Position numbers and translations under genes: made by a program
In this document: positions 43,173 through 52,576 of the stretch, one piece after another
Layout of the letters: each line of letters starts with the position of its first letter
Position numbering within the stretch: position 1 is the stretch's first letter
The notes under the pieces: model-generated
What the model was told of the DNA's origin: nothing
Seen by the model: only the letters and a program-made list of their open reading frames with translations
The model's database searches: none
Origin: DATAOG01 sp963757395
Lineage (GTDB): Bacteria > Pseudomonadota > Alphaproteobacteria > Geminicoccales > Geminicoccaceae
DNA length: 64,000 nucleotides
NCBI GenBank assembly: GCA_963757395.1
Contig: CAVWRK010000008.1
Location: forward strand, 124,001 to 188,000
Direction of reading: 5' to 3'

Positions 43173-45561
43173 GGTCCGGGGCTTTCGGTCCTGGCCGGTG
43201 GCATCGGCGGGGCCGAGCTGATCGTCAGGGCCAGGATCTGGTCGGGCGGGCCGACCACCGGCGGCTGATCGCGGCGCAGCAGCACGACCCGGTCGGCGAG
43301 GCGCAGGAGGTCGGCGCGGTGCGCCACCACGATCGCGGTCCGCTGCCCCCGCTGCCGGCCGAGGGCGGCCTTGAGCGCATCGCTGGTCCGGCCGGCAAGG
43401 ACCGCATTCGGCAGCTCGTCGAGGAGCATCAGGCGCGTGTCCTGCAGGAAGCAGCGGGCGAGGTTCAGGCGCGCCAGCAGGCTTGCCGACACGGCTTCCT
43501 CCTGCCCCTGGCCGAGGCGCGTCTGCAGCCCGTCCGGCAGGGCCGCGACATCGGGCGCCGCATCGGCCTGCTCGAGCGCCTGCCAGATCGCCGCGTCGTC
43601 GGCGGTCGGGCTGACCAGACGCAGGTTCTCCGCCAGCGTGCCGGCGAAGAAGTCCGGCCGCTGCGGCGCGTAGCCGATCTGACGGCGGACCTCGAGCGGG
43701 TCGAGCTGGCGGAGATCGAAGCCGTCGAGGCGGACCATCCCGTGCTGCGGCCGGTACAGGCCGCGCGCCAGCTTGAGCACGGTGCTCTTGCCGGTACCGT
43801 TGTTGCCGGTGATCACCACCAGCTCGCCGGGCCGGGCCTCGAAGCTGAGCTCGGTGACGATCGGATCCTGCTCGGCGGTGTAGCGAAAGCCGGCGTTCTG
43901 GAAGCTCAGCTGGCCTTTGACCTGGCGCAGCCGGGCGGTCGCCTTGCTGAGGGCCTCCTCGCCGTCCAGGTCCATCAGCCGGTTGACCTGGACAACGCTG
44001 TTGCGCAGCTGCTCGAGGCGCGGGATCATCGAGCACAGGCTGTAGAAGGGCGTCAGGACGCGCCAGACCAGGATCATCGAGGCGACCAGAGCCCCGGTGC
44101 TGACGGTGCCGGCTCTGACCAGCTCGACCCCGAAGGTGATGGTGCCGACCGCCGCGAGCAGGCTGATCGCATGGCCGAGGGTCTCACCCACCACGCCCAT
44201 GTAGTACAGGTGGAAGTTGGTCAGGCCCTCGCGTCCGGACAGCTCGCGGTACATGGCGGCCCAGCGGCCGGACAGGCCGTTGCCGCGGATCGCCTCCAGC
44301 TTCTCGAAGGTCTCGATCGCGAACCGCTGGCGCGCCGAGGCGGCCTTGGCGGCCAGCCGCATGTCGATCTTGACCCGATGCCGGACCAGCCAGAAGACCA
44401 GCAGAAAGAGGCCGATCGCGGCCATCGGCACCGCGGCCAGCGGCCCGGCGATCGCGGCCAGCGCGACCAGCGCGACCGTGACGAACGGCAGCTCGAGAAA
44501 CGACAGCAGCACCGAGCCGCTGAAGAAGTCGCGCACCAATTCGAAGGTCTTGATACGCGCGATCTGCGCCGCCACCGAAGCGCGCTCGATCGCGGCCGGC
44601 GGCAGACCGATCAGCCGTTCGAAGGCGGCGTTGTTGACGATCGCGTCGAGGCGCGCCGCGAGCCAGGCCAGACACTTGGAGCGCGCGGACCGCAGCAGCC
44701 ATTCCACGACGATCGCGAGCGCCACCCCGATCACGAGCACCGCCAGGGTCTCGGGCGACCGGCTGGCGATCACCCGGTCGTAGACCAGCATGATGAACAA
44801 AGGCGCCGCGAGCGCCACGAGGCTGAGCATCAGGCCGACCGCGAAGATCTGTGCGAACAGCCCGCGGAACCGGCTGAGCACGGCGCGGAACCAGCTGTGG
44901 CCGGAGCTGGCGCGGATGAACTTCGAGGTCGCGTCGCGCTCGCTGCGGAGCGGCCGGAAGAAATAGGCGCGGCCTCGAACATGGGCCTCCGCCGCCTCCG
45001 CCTCGAGCGCACGCACGCTCCGGCTGGCGCCGTCGTAGACGGCGAGGTCCTGGGGCGCGCCGAGGCCGCCGCTGGCGCTCAGGACGACCACCGCGCGCTC
45101 GAAGGCGGGCCGCCCGGCGTCATCGGGCACGAACAGGCACGGCAGCAGCCGCCGCTCGAGGTCGGCGAGGCGCAGCCGGACCGGATGGGCCTCGTAGCCG
45201 AGATTGGCCATCGCGGTCTGGAAATCGATCAGATCGAAGCTCTCCGGCCGGCTGGGCAACGCCTCGACCGCCTCGCGGACGCGGATCTTCCGGTTCAGGG
45301 CGGCGAGCAAAGCGCACCAGCAGGCTGCGAGCGGGGCGCCGCCCGCCTGGCCGCGCCAGACCGAGCGGGACAGGTGACCGAACAGGACGGCGACCGGATC
45401 CTGGTCGGCGGCCCGGTCGGCGGCCGGTCGGCAGGCCCCGGGTCCGCCGGCCGGACGGCCTGCGGCGAGACCGCGCGCGCGCCGGGTGGCCGGGCGCCGA
45501 TCGGACCGGCGTCCGCGGGCGCCGCGGTGGCGACCAGGGACAGGACCGAGGCCGAGGTCAT
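43169..45561 (-). CDS. second type I secretion ABC permease/ATPase, frameshift near N terminus
   Basis: From residue 1 of the frame open at 45310 the protein has 713 residues: a degenerate C39-like N domain, six membrane helices and an NBD. The natural start is ATG 45561, overlapping the previous stop as ATGA. From there MTSASVLSLVATAAPADAG and a Pro-rich linker read in one frame, and ADQDPVAVLFGHLSRSVWRG continues in the next, so one indel lies near 45415. NBD motifs: Walker A GNNGTGKST, Walker B LMLLDELPN, switch His in IVVAHRAD. The signature is abnormal: EAVSASLLARLNLAR replaces LSGGQ. It probably pairs with the preceding ABC protein. Confidence 0.87.
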
Positions 45562-47261
45562 AGCCGCAGCTCGCGATGAGCGGTGAGCTCGCGGCCGCCC
45601 GGCCGATCGCTCGCCGCCGCCTCGAGCCGCCCGTCGCGCAGGACGTAGTGACGGGCCGCGAGCTGGCGCAGGTTGCGGTCGTTGGAGACCAGGATCAGAG
45701 CGGTCTTGCGGCGCAGCTGGCCGAGCAGCCGGTAGAGCAGGATGTAGCCGTCGCGATCGAGGTTGCGGTCGGCCTCGTCGAACAGGACGATGCGCGGCTT
45801 GGTCGCCAGCACCCGCGCGATCGCGATCCGCTGCTGCAGGCCCGGGGCGACGTTGTCGCCACGGCCGCCGTCGAGCATGGTATCGAAACCGCCGGACAGG
45901 CGCGCGACCTCACGGTCGACGCCGAGCAGCTTGGCGACCTCGCGCGCCTGCGCCTCCGGCACCTCGCCGAAGCGGGTGATGTTGTCGCGTATGGTGCCGC
46001 GGAAGATGACCGCCTCGTTGGAGATCAGCCCGACGCGATCGATCAGGGCGCTGAGCGGATAGGCGGTGGTCGGCGCGCCGTCGACCAGGACCTCGCCTTC
46101 AGAGGGCGTGTAGATCCCGGCGATCAGCTTGAGCAGCAGGCTCTTGCCGCTGCCTGGCTCGCCGGACAGTGCGACCGCCACGCCTGGCCGGAGCGCGAGG
46201 GCGGCATGGCGGAAGACGAACGCGCCGTCCGGGGCGCGGAAGCCGACGTCGCGCAGCTCCAGCTCGCCTTCCCTGGCGGCGATCGGGGGCTCCTTGGGGA
46301 GCACCAGGGCCGGCGCCTCGAACAGGGTCGCCACCCGATCCCGGGTGAGGCGGAAGTCCTGATAGCGGACCCAGAGCAGCAGGGCCCGCTGAACCGGCAT
46401 GGTGATGCGGCCCGAGAGCATCAGGCTGGCGATCAGGGCGCCGATGGTGAGCGCCCCGTCGATCACCATGCTGGCGCCGGCCGTGACGACCGCGGCAATC
46501 ATCACGTGCGAGAAGATCGTGCCCGCGTTGACCAGCCGCGCGCCGGCCTGCGAGACGGCGTAGCTGGCCTTGCTGGAGGCCGCCTCGAGGGTCTCGTGCC
46601 GGCGCACGAACACGCGCTCGAGGGCCAGGGCCTTGACGGTATGCACGCCGGACAGGCTCTCGATCAGGAAGTTGTAGCGCGTGTCGTCGGTGGTGCTGCG
46701 ATCAGCGAGCGTCCGGCGCAGACGCAGTCCCGAGCGAACGATGGTGCCGAGGAACGCGATCAGGACGGCCAGCGGCACCAGCACCAGCAGGCCGCCGATA
46801 TAGGCGATCAGGCCAATGAAGATGACGATGAAGGAAACGTCGATGACCGTGGTTAACGCCTGACCCGAATAGAAATCCTTGAGCTTGCCGATCGCGGCCA
46901 GGCGGTTGACGTCGCTGGCGACGCCATGCCGGGCGAACTGGGTCAGATCCGCCGACAGCAGATGGTTGACCGCGGCGCAGGACAGGCGGTGCTCGTATGC
47001 GGCGCCGGTCCAACCGACGACGTAGGCGCGCGCGAGCCGCAGCAACACCTCGAGCACGATCGCGACGCCGACGCCGGTCGCCAAAATCGGCAGCGTGCCG
47101 GTCGAGACGTTGGGCAGCACCCGGTCATAGACCTGCAGCGACATGACTGGGACCGCGAGCGACAGGACGTAGATCGCAAGCGTGGAGACCACGAGGTCTG
47201 CCGTCTTTGCGGTCGACCCCGCGGGTCGCAGCCGCAGCGTGAGGCTCGGCGGTCCGTTCAC
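45558..47261 (-). CDS. first type I secretion ABC permease/ATPase
   Basis: This 567-residue protein starts at GTG 47261, overlapping the substrate-gene stop as GTGA. It has six membrane helices (about 20-300) without an N-terminal peptidase domain, then an NBD with Walker A SGEPGSGKSLLLKL, Walker B RIVLFDEADRNLD and D loop. The signature reads NVAPGLQQRIAIAR rather than LSGGQ, and the switch-His position reads LILVSNDRN, so His is lost. A following ABC protein has different losses. Two tandem ABC exporters with complementary defects suggest an asymmetric heterodimer. Confidence 0.9.
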   Translation of the reverse strand: MNGPPSLTLRLRPAGSTAKTADLVVSTLAIYVLSLAVPVMSLQVYDRVLPNVSTGTLPILATGVGVAIVLEVLLRLARAYVVGWTGAAYEHRLSCAAVNHLLSADLTQFARHGVASDVNRLAAIGKLKDFYSGQALTTVIDVSFIVIFIGLIAYIGGLLVLVPLAVLIAFLGTIVRSGLRLRRTLADRSTTDDTRYNFLIESLSGVHTVKALALERVFVRRHETLEAASSKASYAVSQAGARLVNAGTIFSHVMIAAVVTAGASMVIDGALTIGALIASLMLSGRITMPVQRALLLWVRYQDFRLTRDRVATLFEAPALVLPKEPPIAAREGELELRDVGFRAPDGAFVFRHAALALRPGVAVALSGEPGSGKSLLLKLIAGIYTPSEGEVLVDGAPTTAYPLSALIDRVGLISNEAVIFRGTIRDNITRFGEVPEAQAREVAKLLGVDREVARLSGGFDTMLDGGRGDNVAPGLQQRIAIARVLATKPRIVLFDEADRNLDRDGYILLYRLLGQLRRKTALILVSNDRNLRQLAARHYVLRDGRLEAAASDRPGGRELTAHRELRL

Positions 47262-49579
47262 CCGAAGAGGCCAGCCCCGGGACTCTGGTCGATCTGGGGA
47301 TCCAGCAGCATTCCCAGCCCCTCGGCGGCGACGCCATCCGGCTCCGGCAGCGTCTCGCCGCCGCCGCTGGTGACGTCGTCGAAGCTGTCGGTGCCCAAGG
47401 CAGAGGTGTCCGGGGCCAGATCGCCGATCAGGTCGTCCGGTATCGACCCGTCGAGCGCGCTGTCGTCGCCGGCGGCCGCCACCAGGTCACCCTGATTCGA
47501 GGTCGCTCCGTCCATGGCGGCGAGGTCGGACTGGATGTCGCCGAGCGCGTCATCGAGTGGCTGGCCGTCGACCGTCTCCAGGCTGCCGTCCAGGTCCTGG
47601 GTGTCGGCCGCGGCGCTCAGGTCGTCGATGGTCGCATCGACGCTGCCGCCGATCTCGGCCGGAGCGTCGGCGCTGCCGTCGACCGCGATGTCGATGTCGC
47701 CGGTCAGGTTCTCGACCGGGTCGAGGTTGACCTCGCTCGCGGTGCCGGCCTGCTGGTTGCCGTCGACGCCGCCCTCGGCTGTGATGCTGAGATCCTGGTC
47801 GCCCGACGACCCCGTGTCGTCGGCGAGCAGCGAGTCGGTCAGACCGCCCAGGTCCGATCCGGCAGTGTCCGCCACCTGGCCGGCGTCGTCGAGCAGGCTC
47901 GCGGTGTCGTCGGTCGCGCCGTCGACGGCGTCGCCGACGGTCTGGCCCAGGTCGCCGGCCTCGTCGAGCAACGGCGCGCCGCCGTCGCCGCCGGCTTGGG
48001 TGGCGTCGTCGAGCAGGCTCAGGCCGTCGTCGGTCACGCCGTCGACGGCGTCGCCGACGGTCGCGCCGAGGTCGGCGGCCTGGTCGAGGACTGGCGCCGT
48101 GGCGTCAGCCACCGTCGCCGCGCCATCGTCGACCGCCCCGGTCACCTGCCCGGCCGCATCGTCGAGCGCCGCCTGGGCGTCATCGAGGATCGGCGCTGCG
48201 GCGTCATCCGCCGCGTTGGCCGCGTCGTCGAGCAGGCTCGTGGTGGCATCGGTCGCGCCGTCGACGACATCGCCTGCGCTCGCGCCAAGGTCGGCGGCAT
48301 CGTCGAGGAACGGCGTCGCAGCGTCAGCCACCGCCGCTGCGCCATCGTCGAGCGCCCCGGTCACCTGCCCGGCCGCATCGTCGGCGGCCCCCTGGACCGC
48401 ATCGAGCAGCGGCGCAGCGGCCTGCTGGGCGCCGTCGACCACCGGGGCCACAGTCTCCTGGAGCGAGCTACTCACCGCGGCGCTGGTCTCGGCGGCGCTG
48501 CCGGCGAAGCCATTGAGCGCACCGTTCACGGTCTCGATGGCCGGAGCCGCTGAACCCTGAAGCGCGGTTATCGTTTCGCCGGCATCCGCGACCAGGCTCG
48601 CACCCATGTCCTGGAAGGTGCCCGCGAGGCGGTCGGCCACCGCTGGCATCGGGATTGCGTCGGTCACCGTTTCGAGCGCGGTTGCGAGCATCGCATCCGT
48701 AGCGGCGACGCCGACCGCCGCGATCAGGTCGTCCCCGGCTGCCGACAGGGCGTCCACGACCTGGTCGGCGCCATCGAGCGCCGCCTGCGCGAGCTCGCCG
48801 CCGGTCGCGGTGAGGTCGCCGACCGTGTCGCCAACTCCGCCGGGCAGCGCGTCGAGCGCCTGGCCGATGACCTCGACCACCGGCTCGACGACCGGCGCCA
48901 CCACATCCGCGACGGTCGCCGACAGATCATCAATTCCATGCAGCACGTCGTCGAGCGTGCCCGCGGCCGTGTCAGCCAGGCCAACGCCGGGATCGGCCGG
49001 CACGTCGCCCGGGGGCGGGCCGGTCGGGGTGGCGTTCGGTTCGACCGCGGGCGGAGCAACGTCCGCGACGGACACGTCGGCCGCGGCTCCGCCGCCACCG
49101 GCAAATCTGGCGGTGAAGCCGCCGGCGCCGGCGCCGGCGGTCTGGGAGCCCCCGATCAAGGTGACGAGGCCAGCCGGCTGGCCGAAGCCGCGCTGGTCTG
49201 AGGTCGCGCCATCGACGGCCGGCGCGTCCTCGTGTGCGGGCTCGAGCGGGCGGCCCTCGAAGGTGGGCTCGACCGTCGCGGCCGGCTCGAAGCCGGCGCC
49301 GCGCGCGGCGAGATCCGCCGCCAGGGGCACGGTATCTGCCAGGGCATCCGCGCCCGACCCCGTCGGGTCGCCCAAGCCGTTGATCAGCTGCGACTGCAGG
49401 ATGAGATGGTTGAGGTTGCCGGAGCCGAGCGCGCCCTCACCGACACCGTCGAGATCCTCGGCCTCAAAGAACTCGGCATCGAGGCGATACGCCGCTCCCA
49501 TCGGCAGCCCGGCGAGGTCGGGAACCGAACCGGCGCCGTCGGCTTCGATCGAGGATGGCGAGCCTTTGTCGAGTGTCAT
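47258..49579 (-). CDS. large acidic Ala/Asp-rich repeat protein, predicted type I secretion substrate
   Basis: This 773-residue protein (ATG 49579, GGAGAT upstream) has no Sec signal peptide and no cysteine. After about residue 316 (DRLAG) it has no Lys or Arg at all to the end. Residues 395-565 hold imperfect tandem repeats of 73 residues built from DDAAGQVTGALDDGAAAVAD, LDDAADLGASAGDVVDGATD and TSLLDDA elements. The last part is Asp-rich without repeats (SITAEGGVDGNQQ, NLDPVENLTGDIDIAVDG) and ends SPGAGLFG. No RTX nonapeptides are seen. It is the first gene, coupled by GTGA to two ABC exporters and an HlyD protein, so it is the probable cargo. No homologue is recognised. Confidence 0.8.
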   Translation of the reverse strand: MTLDKGSPSSIEADGAGSVPDLAGLPMGAAYRLDAEFFEAEDLDGVGEGALGSGNLNHLILQSQLINGLGDPTGSGADALADTVPLAADLAARGAGFEPAATVEPTFEGRPLEPAHEDAPAVDGATSDQRGFGQPAGLVTLIGGSQTAGAGAGGFTARFAGGGGAAADVSVADVAPPAVEPNATPTGPPPGDVPADPGVGLADTAAGTLDDVLHGIDDLSATVADVVAPVVEPVVEVIGQALDALPGGVGDTVGDLTATGGELAQAALDGADQVVDALSAAGDDLIAAVGVAATDAMLATALETVTDAIPMPAVADRLAGTFQDMGASLVADAGETITALQGSAAPAIETVNGALNGFAGSAAETSAAVSSSLQETVAPVVDGAQQAAAPLLDAVQGAADDAAGQVTGALDDGAAAVADAATPFLDDAADLGASAGDVVDGATDATTSLLDDAANAADDAAAPILDDAQAALDDAAGQVTGAVDDGAATVADATAPVLDQAADLGATVGDAVDGVTDDGLSLLDDATQAGGDGGAPLLDEAGDLGQTVGDAVDGATDDTASLLDDAGQVADTAGSDLGGLTDSLLADDTGSSGDQDLSITAEGGVDGNQQAGTASEVNLDPVENLTGDIDIAVDGSADAPAEIGGSVDATIDDLSAAADTQDLDGSLETVDGQPLDDALGDIQSDLAAMDGATSNQGDLVAAAGDDSALDGSIPDDLIGDLAPDTSALGTDSFDDVTSGGGETLPEPDGVAAEGLGMLLDPQIDQSPGAGLFG
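47880..48400 (-). repeat. 219-bp tandem repeats inside the acidic protein gene
   Basis: The phrase GTCACCTGCCCGGCCGCATC (plus strand) recurs at 48141 and 48360, exactly 219 bases (73 codons) apart. The segment encoding GDAVDGATD/TSLLDDA recurs near 48222, 48003 and 47884, so the third unit is shortened. The DNA repeats are well preserved, indicating recent duplication or slippage. Confidence 0.75.
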
Positions 49580-49964
49580 AGGGATCTCCGCCAAAGGATC
49601 AGATCGGTCTTGTACCATAGCCGGTCAATCGTGAAGGAAGGGTGAGTCGCTATAGTATAAATCAGAGCAACCATGTGTCGGCGCCCCGTATTGCAATATT
49701 TCTCGATGTGGGCAGCGCCATGATCGAGATCTCGACTGAGAAAGGCCGATCGAGGTGATGACTGGGGGGCTGACAATGGTCGGAACAATTGACCGATTCT
49801 GAGCGGCAGGCGCCGCCGAGCACGTTTCACGAGCGTTCGGGCGCTTTTCCGGGGGATTCCTTGAGGGGGGTGCCCGGCGCGCGCCGATGGCGCCCGCCCG
49901 CGCCCGCCTGCCCGAGATTGCGGCGACCGTCCGCCGGATCAAGGTGTCGAGCTCCTGAGCGCGC
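49580..49964. other. intergenic region upstream of the secretion operon
   Basis: These 385 bases contain no convincing gene. The half next to the acidic protein gene (about 49640-49710) is clearly AT-richer, with TATAGTATAA near 49653 and TTGCAATATT near 49692, and is the likely promoter area of the secretion operon. No defined -35/-10 pair or operator could be fixed. Confidence 0.5.
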
Positions 49965-51215
49965 TCAGCGGTCGAGCGTCATGCCGGCGAGTTCGATCTC
50001 GGTCGGTCGGTCGGTGATCAGGTCGGCGAGCAGCTTCGCCGAGCCGCAGGCCATGGTCCAGCCGAGGTGGCCGTGGCCGATGTTCAGGAAAAGGTTGGCG
50101 TAGGGGGTGGAGCCGAGGATCGGGATGCCGTCCGGGGTCATCGGGCGAAGGCCGGTCCAGTGGCGGGCGGTGGCGAGGTTGGGGGCGTCGGGGAGGAGGG
50201 TGCGGAGGCTCGCGAGCAGGTTGGCGCCACGGGCCGGGTTGAGGGTCGTGTCGTAGCCCGTGAGCTCGGCGGTGCCGGCGAGGCGCAGCCGATCGCCGAG
50301 GCGCACGATCGCGAGCTTGCGGCCGCTGTCGACCAGCGGCACCCGCGGCGCGCCGTTCCAGCCGTCGAGCTCGAGCGTCACCGAGTAGCCCTTGACCGGG
50401 TAGACCGGAAGTCGGAGGCCGAGCGGGCGGAGCAGGGAGGTGCCGGCGCAGCCGAGCGCCACCAGGTAGCGATCGGCCTCGAGGCGGCCCTGGTCGGTGA
50501 TCACGCCGGTGACCCGGTCGCCCGCGGTCTCGAGCGTCTGGATGGTGACCCCGAAGCGACAGTCGACGCCCGCGTCCCGGGCAAGCTCGGCGAGGGCTGT
50601 GGTGAACTTGTAGGCATCGCCGCTCTGATCATCCGGAAAATGGATGCCGCCCGCGATCTGGTGGGCGGCCGGCGCGATCGCCGGCTCCAGGCTGGCGCAG
50701 CCGGCGGCATCGAGCAGCCGGTGGGCGACGCCGACCGCGGCTGCGACCATCTCCGCGTGCTCGAGGGCTTTGGGATCGCGGCACAGGCGAAGGATGCCGA
50801 GCGAGGCGCCGTCGTAGGCGATGCCGGTCTCGGCGACCAGCGCGTTGAGCGCCGCCTGGCTGTAGCGGGTGAGGCGGAGGATGGTCTCGGTGTTGCGCCG
50901 CCAGCGGGCGGCCGTGCAGTTGCGAAGGAAGGCCGGCCCGAACGACGTCAGGCCGGGGAGGGCGCCGAGGCGGAGCAGGAAGGGCGCATCCTCGCGGCCG
51001 AGCCACTTCATCAGCTGCCAGGGCAGGCCCGGGGCGGCCCAGGGGTCGGACATGCTGGGCGTGACCAGGCTGCCGTTCGCGAACGAGGTCTCGAGCCCGA
51101 CGCCCGCCTGGCGCTCGATCAGCGTCACCCGGCAGCCGGCCTGCGCCAGGTACCAGGCCGACGTCGTGCCGATGATGCCGGCGCCCAGGACCAGGACATG
51201 CGGCGTCGAGGTCAT
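49965..51215 (-). CDS. dadA: D-amino-acid dehydrogenase, small subunit type
   Basis: This 416-residue FAD-dependent DAO-family protein has the N-terminal dinucleotide motif VLVLGAGIIGTTSAWYLAQA. The DadA-typical blocks are SFANGSLVTPSMSDPWAAPG, PVYPVKGYSVTLEL and RHWTGLRPMTPDGIPILGS, and GHGHLGWTMACGSAKLLADL near the C terminus. It oxidises D-amino acids (classically D-alanine) to keto acids and passes electrons to the respiratory chain. It is the last gene of an operon with GlnT and a glutamate-synthase-like protein, 36 bases after glnT, so the amine released may feed directly into glutamine metabolism. Confidence 0.93.
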   Translation of the reverse strand: MTSTPHVLVLGAGIIGTTSAWYLAQAGCRVTLIERQAGVGLETSFANGSLVTPSMSDPWAAPGLPWQLMKWLGREDAPFLLRLGALPGLTSFGPAFLRNCTAARWRRNTETILRLTRYSQAALNALVAETGIAYDGASLGILRLCRDPKALEHAEMVAAAVGVAHRLLDAAGCASLEPAIAPAAHQIAGGIHFPDDQSGDAYKFTTALAELARDAGVDCRFGVTIQTLETAGDRVTGVITDQGRLEADRYLVALGCAGTSLLRPLGLRLPVYPVKGYSVTLELDGWNGAPRVPLVDSGRKLAIVRLGDRLRLAGTAELTGYDTTLNPARGANLLASLRTLLPDAPNLATARHWTGLRPMTPDGIPILGSTPYANLFLNIGHGHLGWTMACGSAKLLADLITDRPTEIELAGMTLDR

Positions 51216-51251
51216 CCGTCTGCGCCTCGGGTCAGGGCCACGCAGCGGCGA

Positions 51252-52559
51252 TCAGCAGTCGAGGGTCTGGTCGCGCTCGAAGGGGCTGATCTGGGCGGCA
51301 TGGGCGTTCCACTGCTGGAGCTTGAGCTTGGCGTAGCTGTCGATCACCTCGTCGCCGAGGGCGGTGCGGAGCATCCGGCTCTTCTGGGTCAGGCGGATCG
51401 CGTCCAAAAGGTTCAGCGGCAGTTTCCGGATGCCGCGGGCGCGCTGGCCGTCGGTATACATGTTGATGTCGAGGCGCTTGCCCGGATCGCGTTTTTCCCG
51501 GGCGCCGTCGAGGCCGGCGGCGAGCAATGCTGCCGGTCCGAGGTACGGATTGGCGGCGCCGTCCATCAGGCGGAACTCGAAGCGGCCGGGGTCGGGGATG
51601 CGGACCATGTGGGTGCGGTTGTTGCCGCCGTAGCTGATCGCATTCGGCGCCCAGGTCGCGCCCGAGAGCGTGGTCGAGGCGTTCAGGCGCTTGTAGCTGT
51701 TGACGGTCGGGTTGAAGATCGCGCACAGCGCCTCGGCCGCATGCAGGACGCCACCCAGGAAATGGTAGGCAAGTTCGGAAAGGCCGAGCTCGCCCTTGGC
51801 GTCGTCGAACAGGTTTTTCCGCGCACCCTTGTCCCAGATCGAGGTGTGGACGTGGCAGCCGTTGCCGGTCAGGTGGGGAAAGGGCTTGGGCATGAAGGTC
51901 GCGCGCAGGCCGTGCCGCTCGGCGATCGTCTTGACCATGAACTTGAAGAACGCGTGGCGGTCGGCGGTCACCAGGACGTCGTCATAGGCCCAGTTCATCT
52001 CGAACTGGCCATTCGCGTCCTCATGGTCGTTCTGATACGGCCCCCAGCCGAGCTCGAGCATCGCATCGCAGATCGCGGTGATGACCTCGAAGCGGCGCAT
52101 CAGCGCGGACTGGTCGTAGCAGGGCTTGTCCTGAGTGTCGCGGCCGTCCGAGATGGCGGCGCCATCGGCCGAGATGATGAAATACTCGCACTCGACTCCG
52201 GTCTTGAGCCGGTAGCCCTGCGCGGCGGCGGCCGCGATCTGGCGCTTGAGGACCACGCGCGGCGCGCTTTCGACCTCCTTGCCCGCCATCCAGAGGTCGC
52301 CCGCCAGCCAGGCGACCTCGGGTTGCCAGGGCAGGCGCGTGAGGCTCGAGGGGTCGGGGATTGCGAACATGTCCGGGTCCGCGGGCGTCATGTCGAGCCA
52401 GGTCGCAAACCCGGCAAAGCCCGCGCCGACCTTGGCCATGTCGCCGATCGCCGCCGCCGGCACCAGCTTCGCCCGCAGCACGCCGAACAGATCGACGAAG
52501 CTGATCAGGAAATACTTGATGCCGTCCTGCTTAGCGATTTGTGCCAGGTCCTTGGCCAT
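51252..52559 (-). CDS. glnT: type III glutamine synthetase GlnT / gamma-glutamylmethylamide synthetase family
   Basis: This 435-residue protein (ATG 52559 with GGGGAGGA) fits the GlnT group: KYFLISFVDLFGVLRAKLVP, CEYFIISADG, GQFEMNWAYDDVL, LTGNGCHVHTSIWD and NPTVNSYKRLNAST, ending with SPFERDQTLDC. The family makes glutamine from glutamate and ammonia, or gamma-glutamylmethylamide from methylamine (GmaS). Sequence alone does not separate the two. The neighbouring glutamate-synthase-like gene occurs with both glxD-glnT and mgsC-gmaS arrangements, but the matching amidotransferase subunits are absent here. Confidence 0.92.
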   Translation of the reverse strand: MAKDLAQIAKQDGIKYFLISFVDLFGVLRAKLVPAAAIGDMAKVGAGFAGFATWLDMTPADPDMFAIPDPSSLTRLPWQPEVAWLAGDLWMAGKEVESAPRVVLKRQIAAAAAQGYRLKTGVECEYFIISADGAAISDGRDTQDKPCYDQSALMRRFEVITAICDAMLELGWGPYQNDHEDANGQFEMNWAYDDVLVTADRHAFFKFMVKTIAERHGLRATFMPKPFPHLTGNGCHVHTSIWDKGARKNLFDDAKGELGLSELAYHFLGGVLHAAEALCAIFNPTVNSYKRLNASTTLSGATWAPNAISYGGNNRTHMVRIPDPGRFEFRLMDGAANPYLGPAALLAAGLDGAREKRDPGKRLDINMYTDGQRARGIRKLPLNLLDAIRLTQKSRMLRTALGDEVIDSYAKLKLQQWNAHAAQISPFERDQTLDC

Positions 52560-52576
52560 GCGAGCCGTCCTCCCCG

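Noticed and set aside
43319..45586. 755-codon plus-strand frame opposite the ABC exporter
   Set aside because: Antisense shadow; His/Gln/Arg-rich, no hydrophobic core, no family features.
47258..49579. RTX (GGxGxDxUx) calcium repeats in the acidic secreted protein
   Set aside because: Searched by eye; Asp and Gly are abundant but the nonapeptide spacing is not present, so it is not called an RTX protein.
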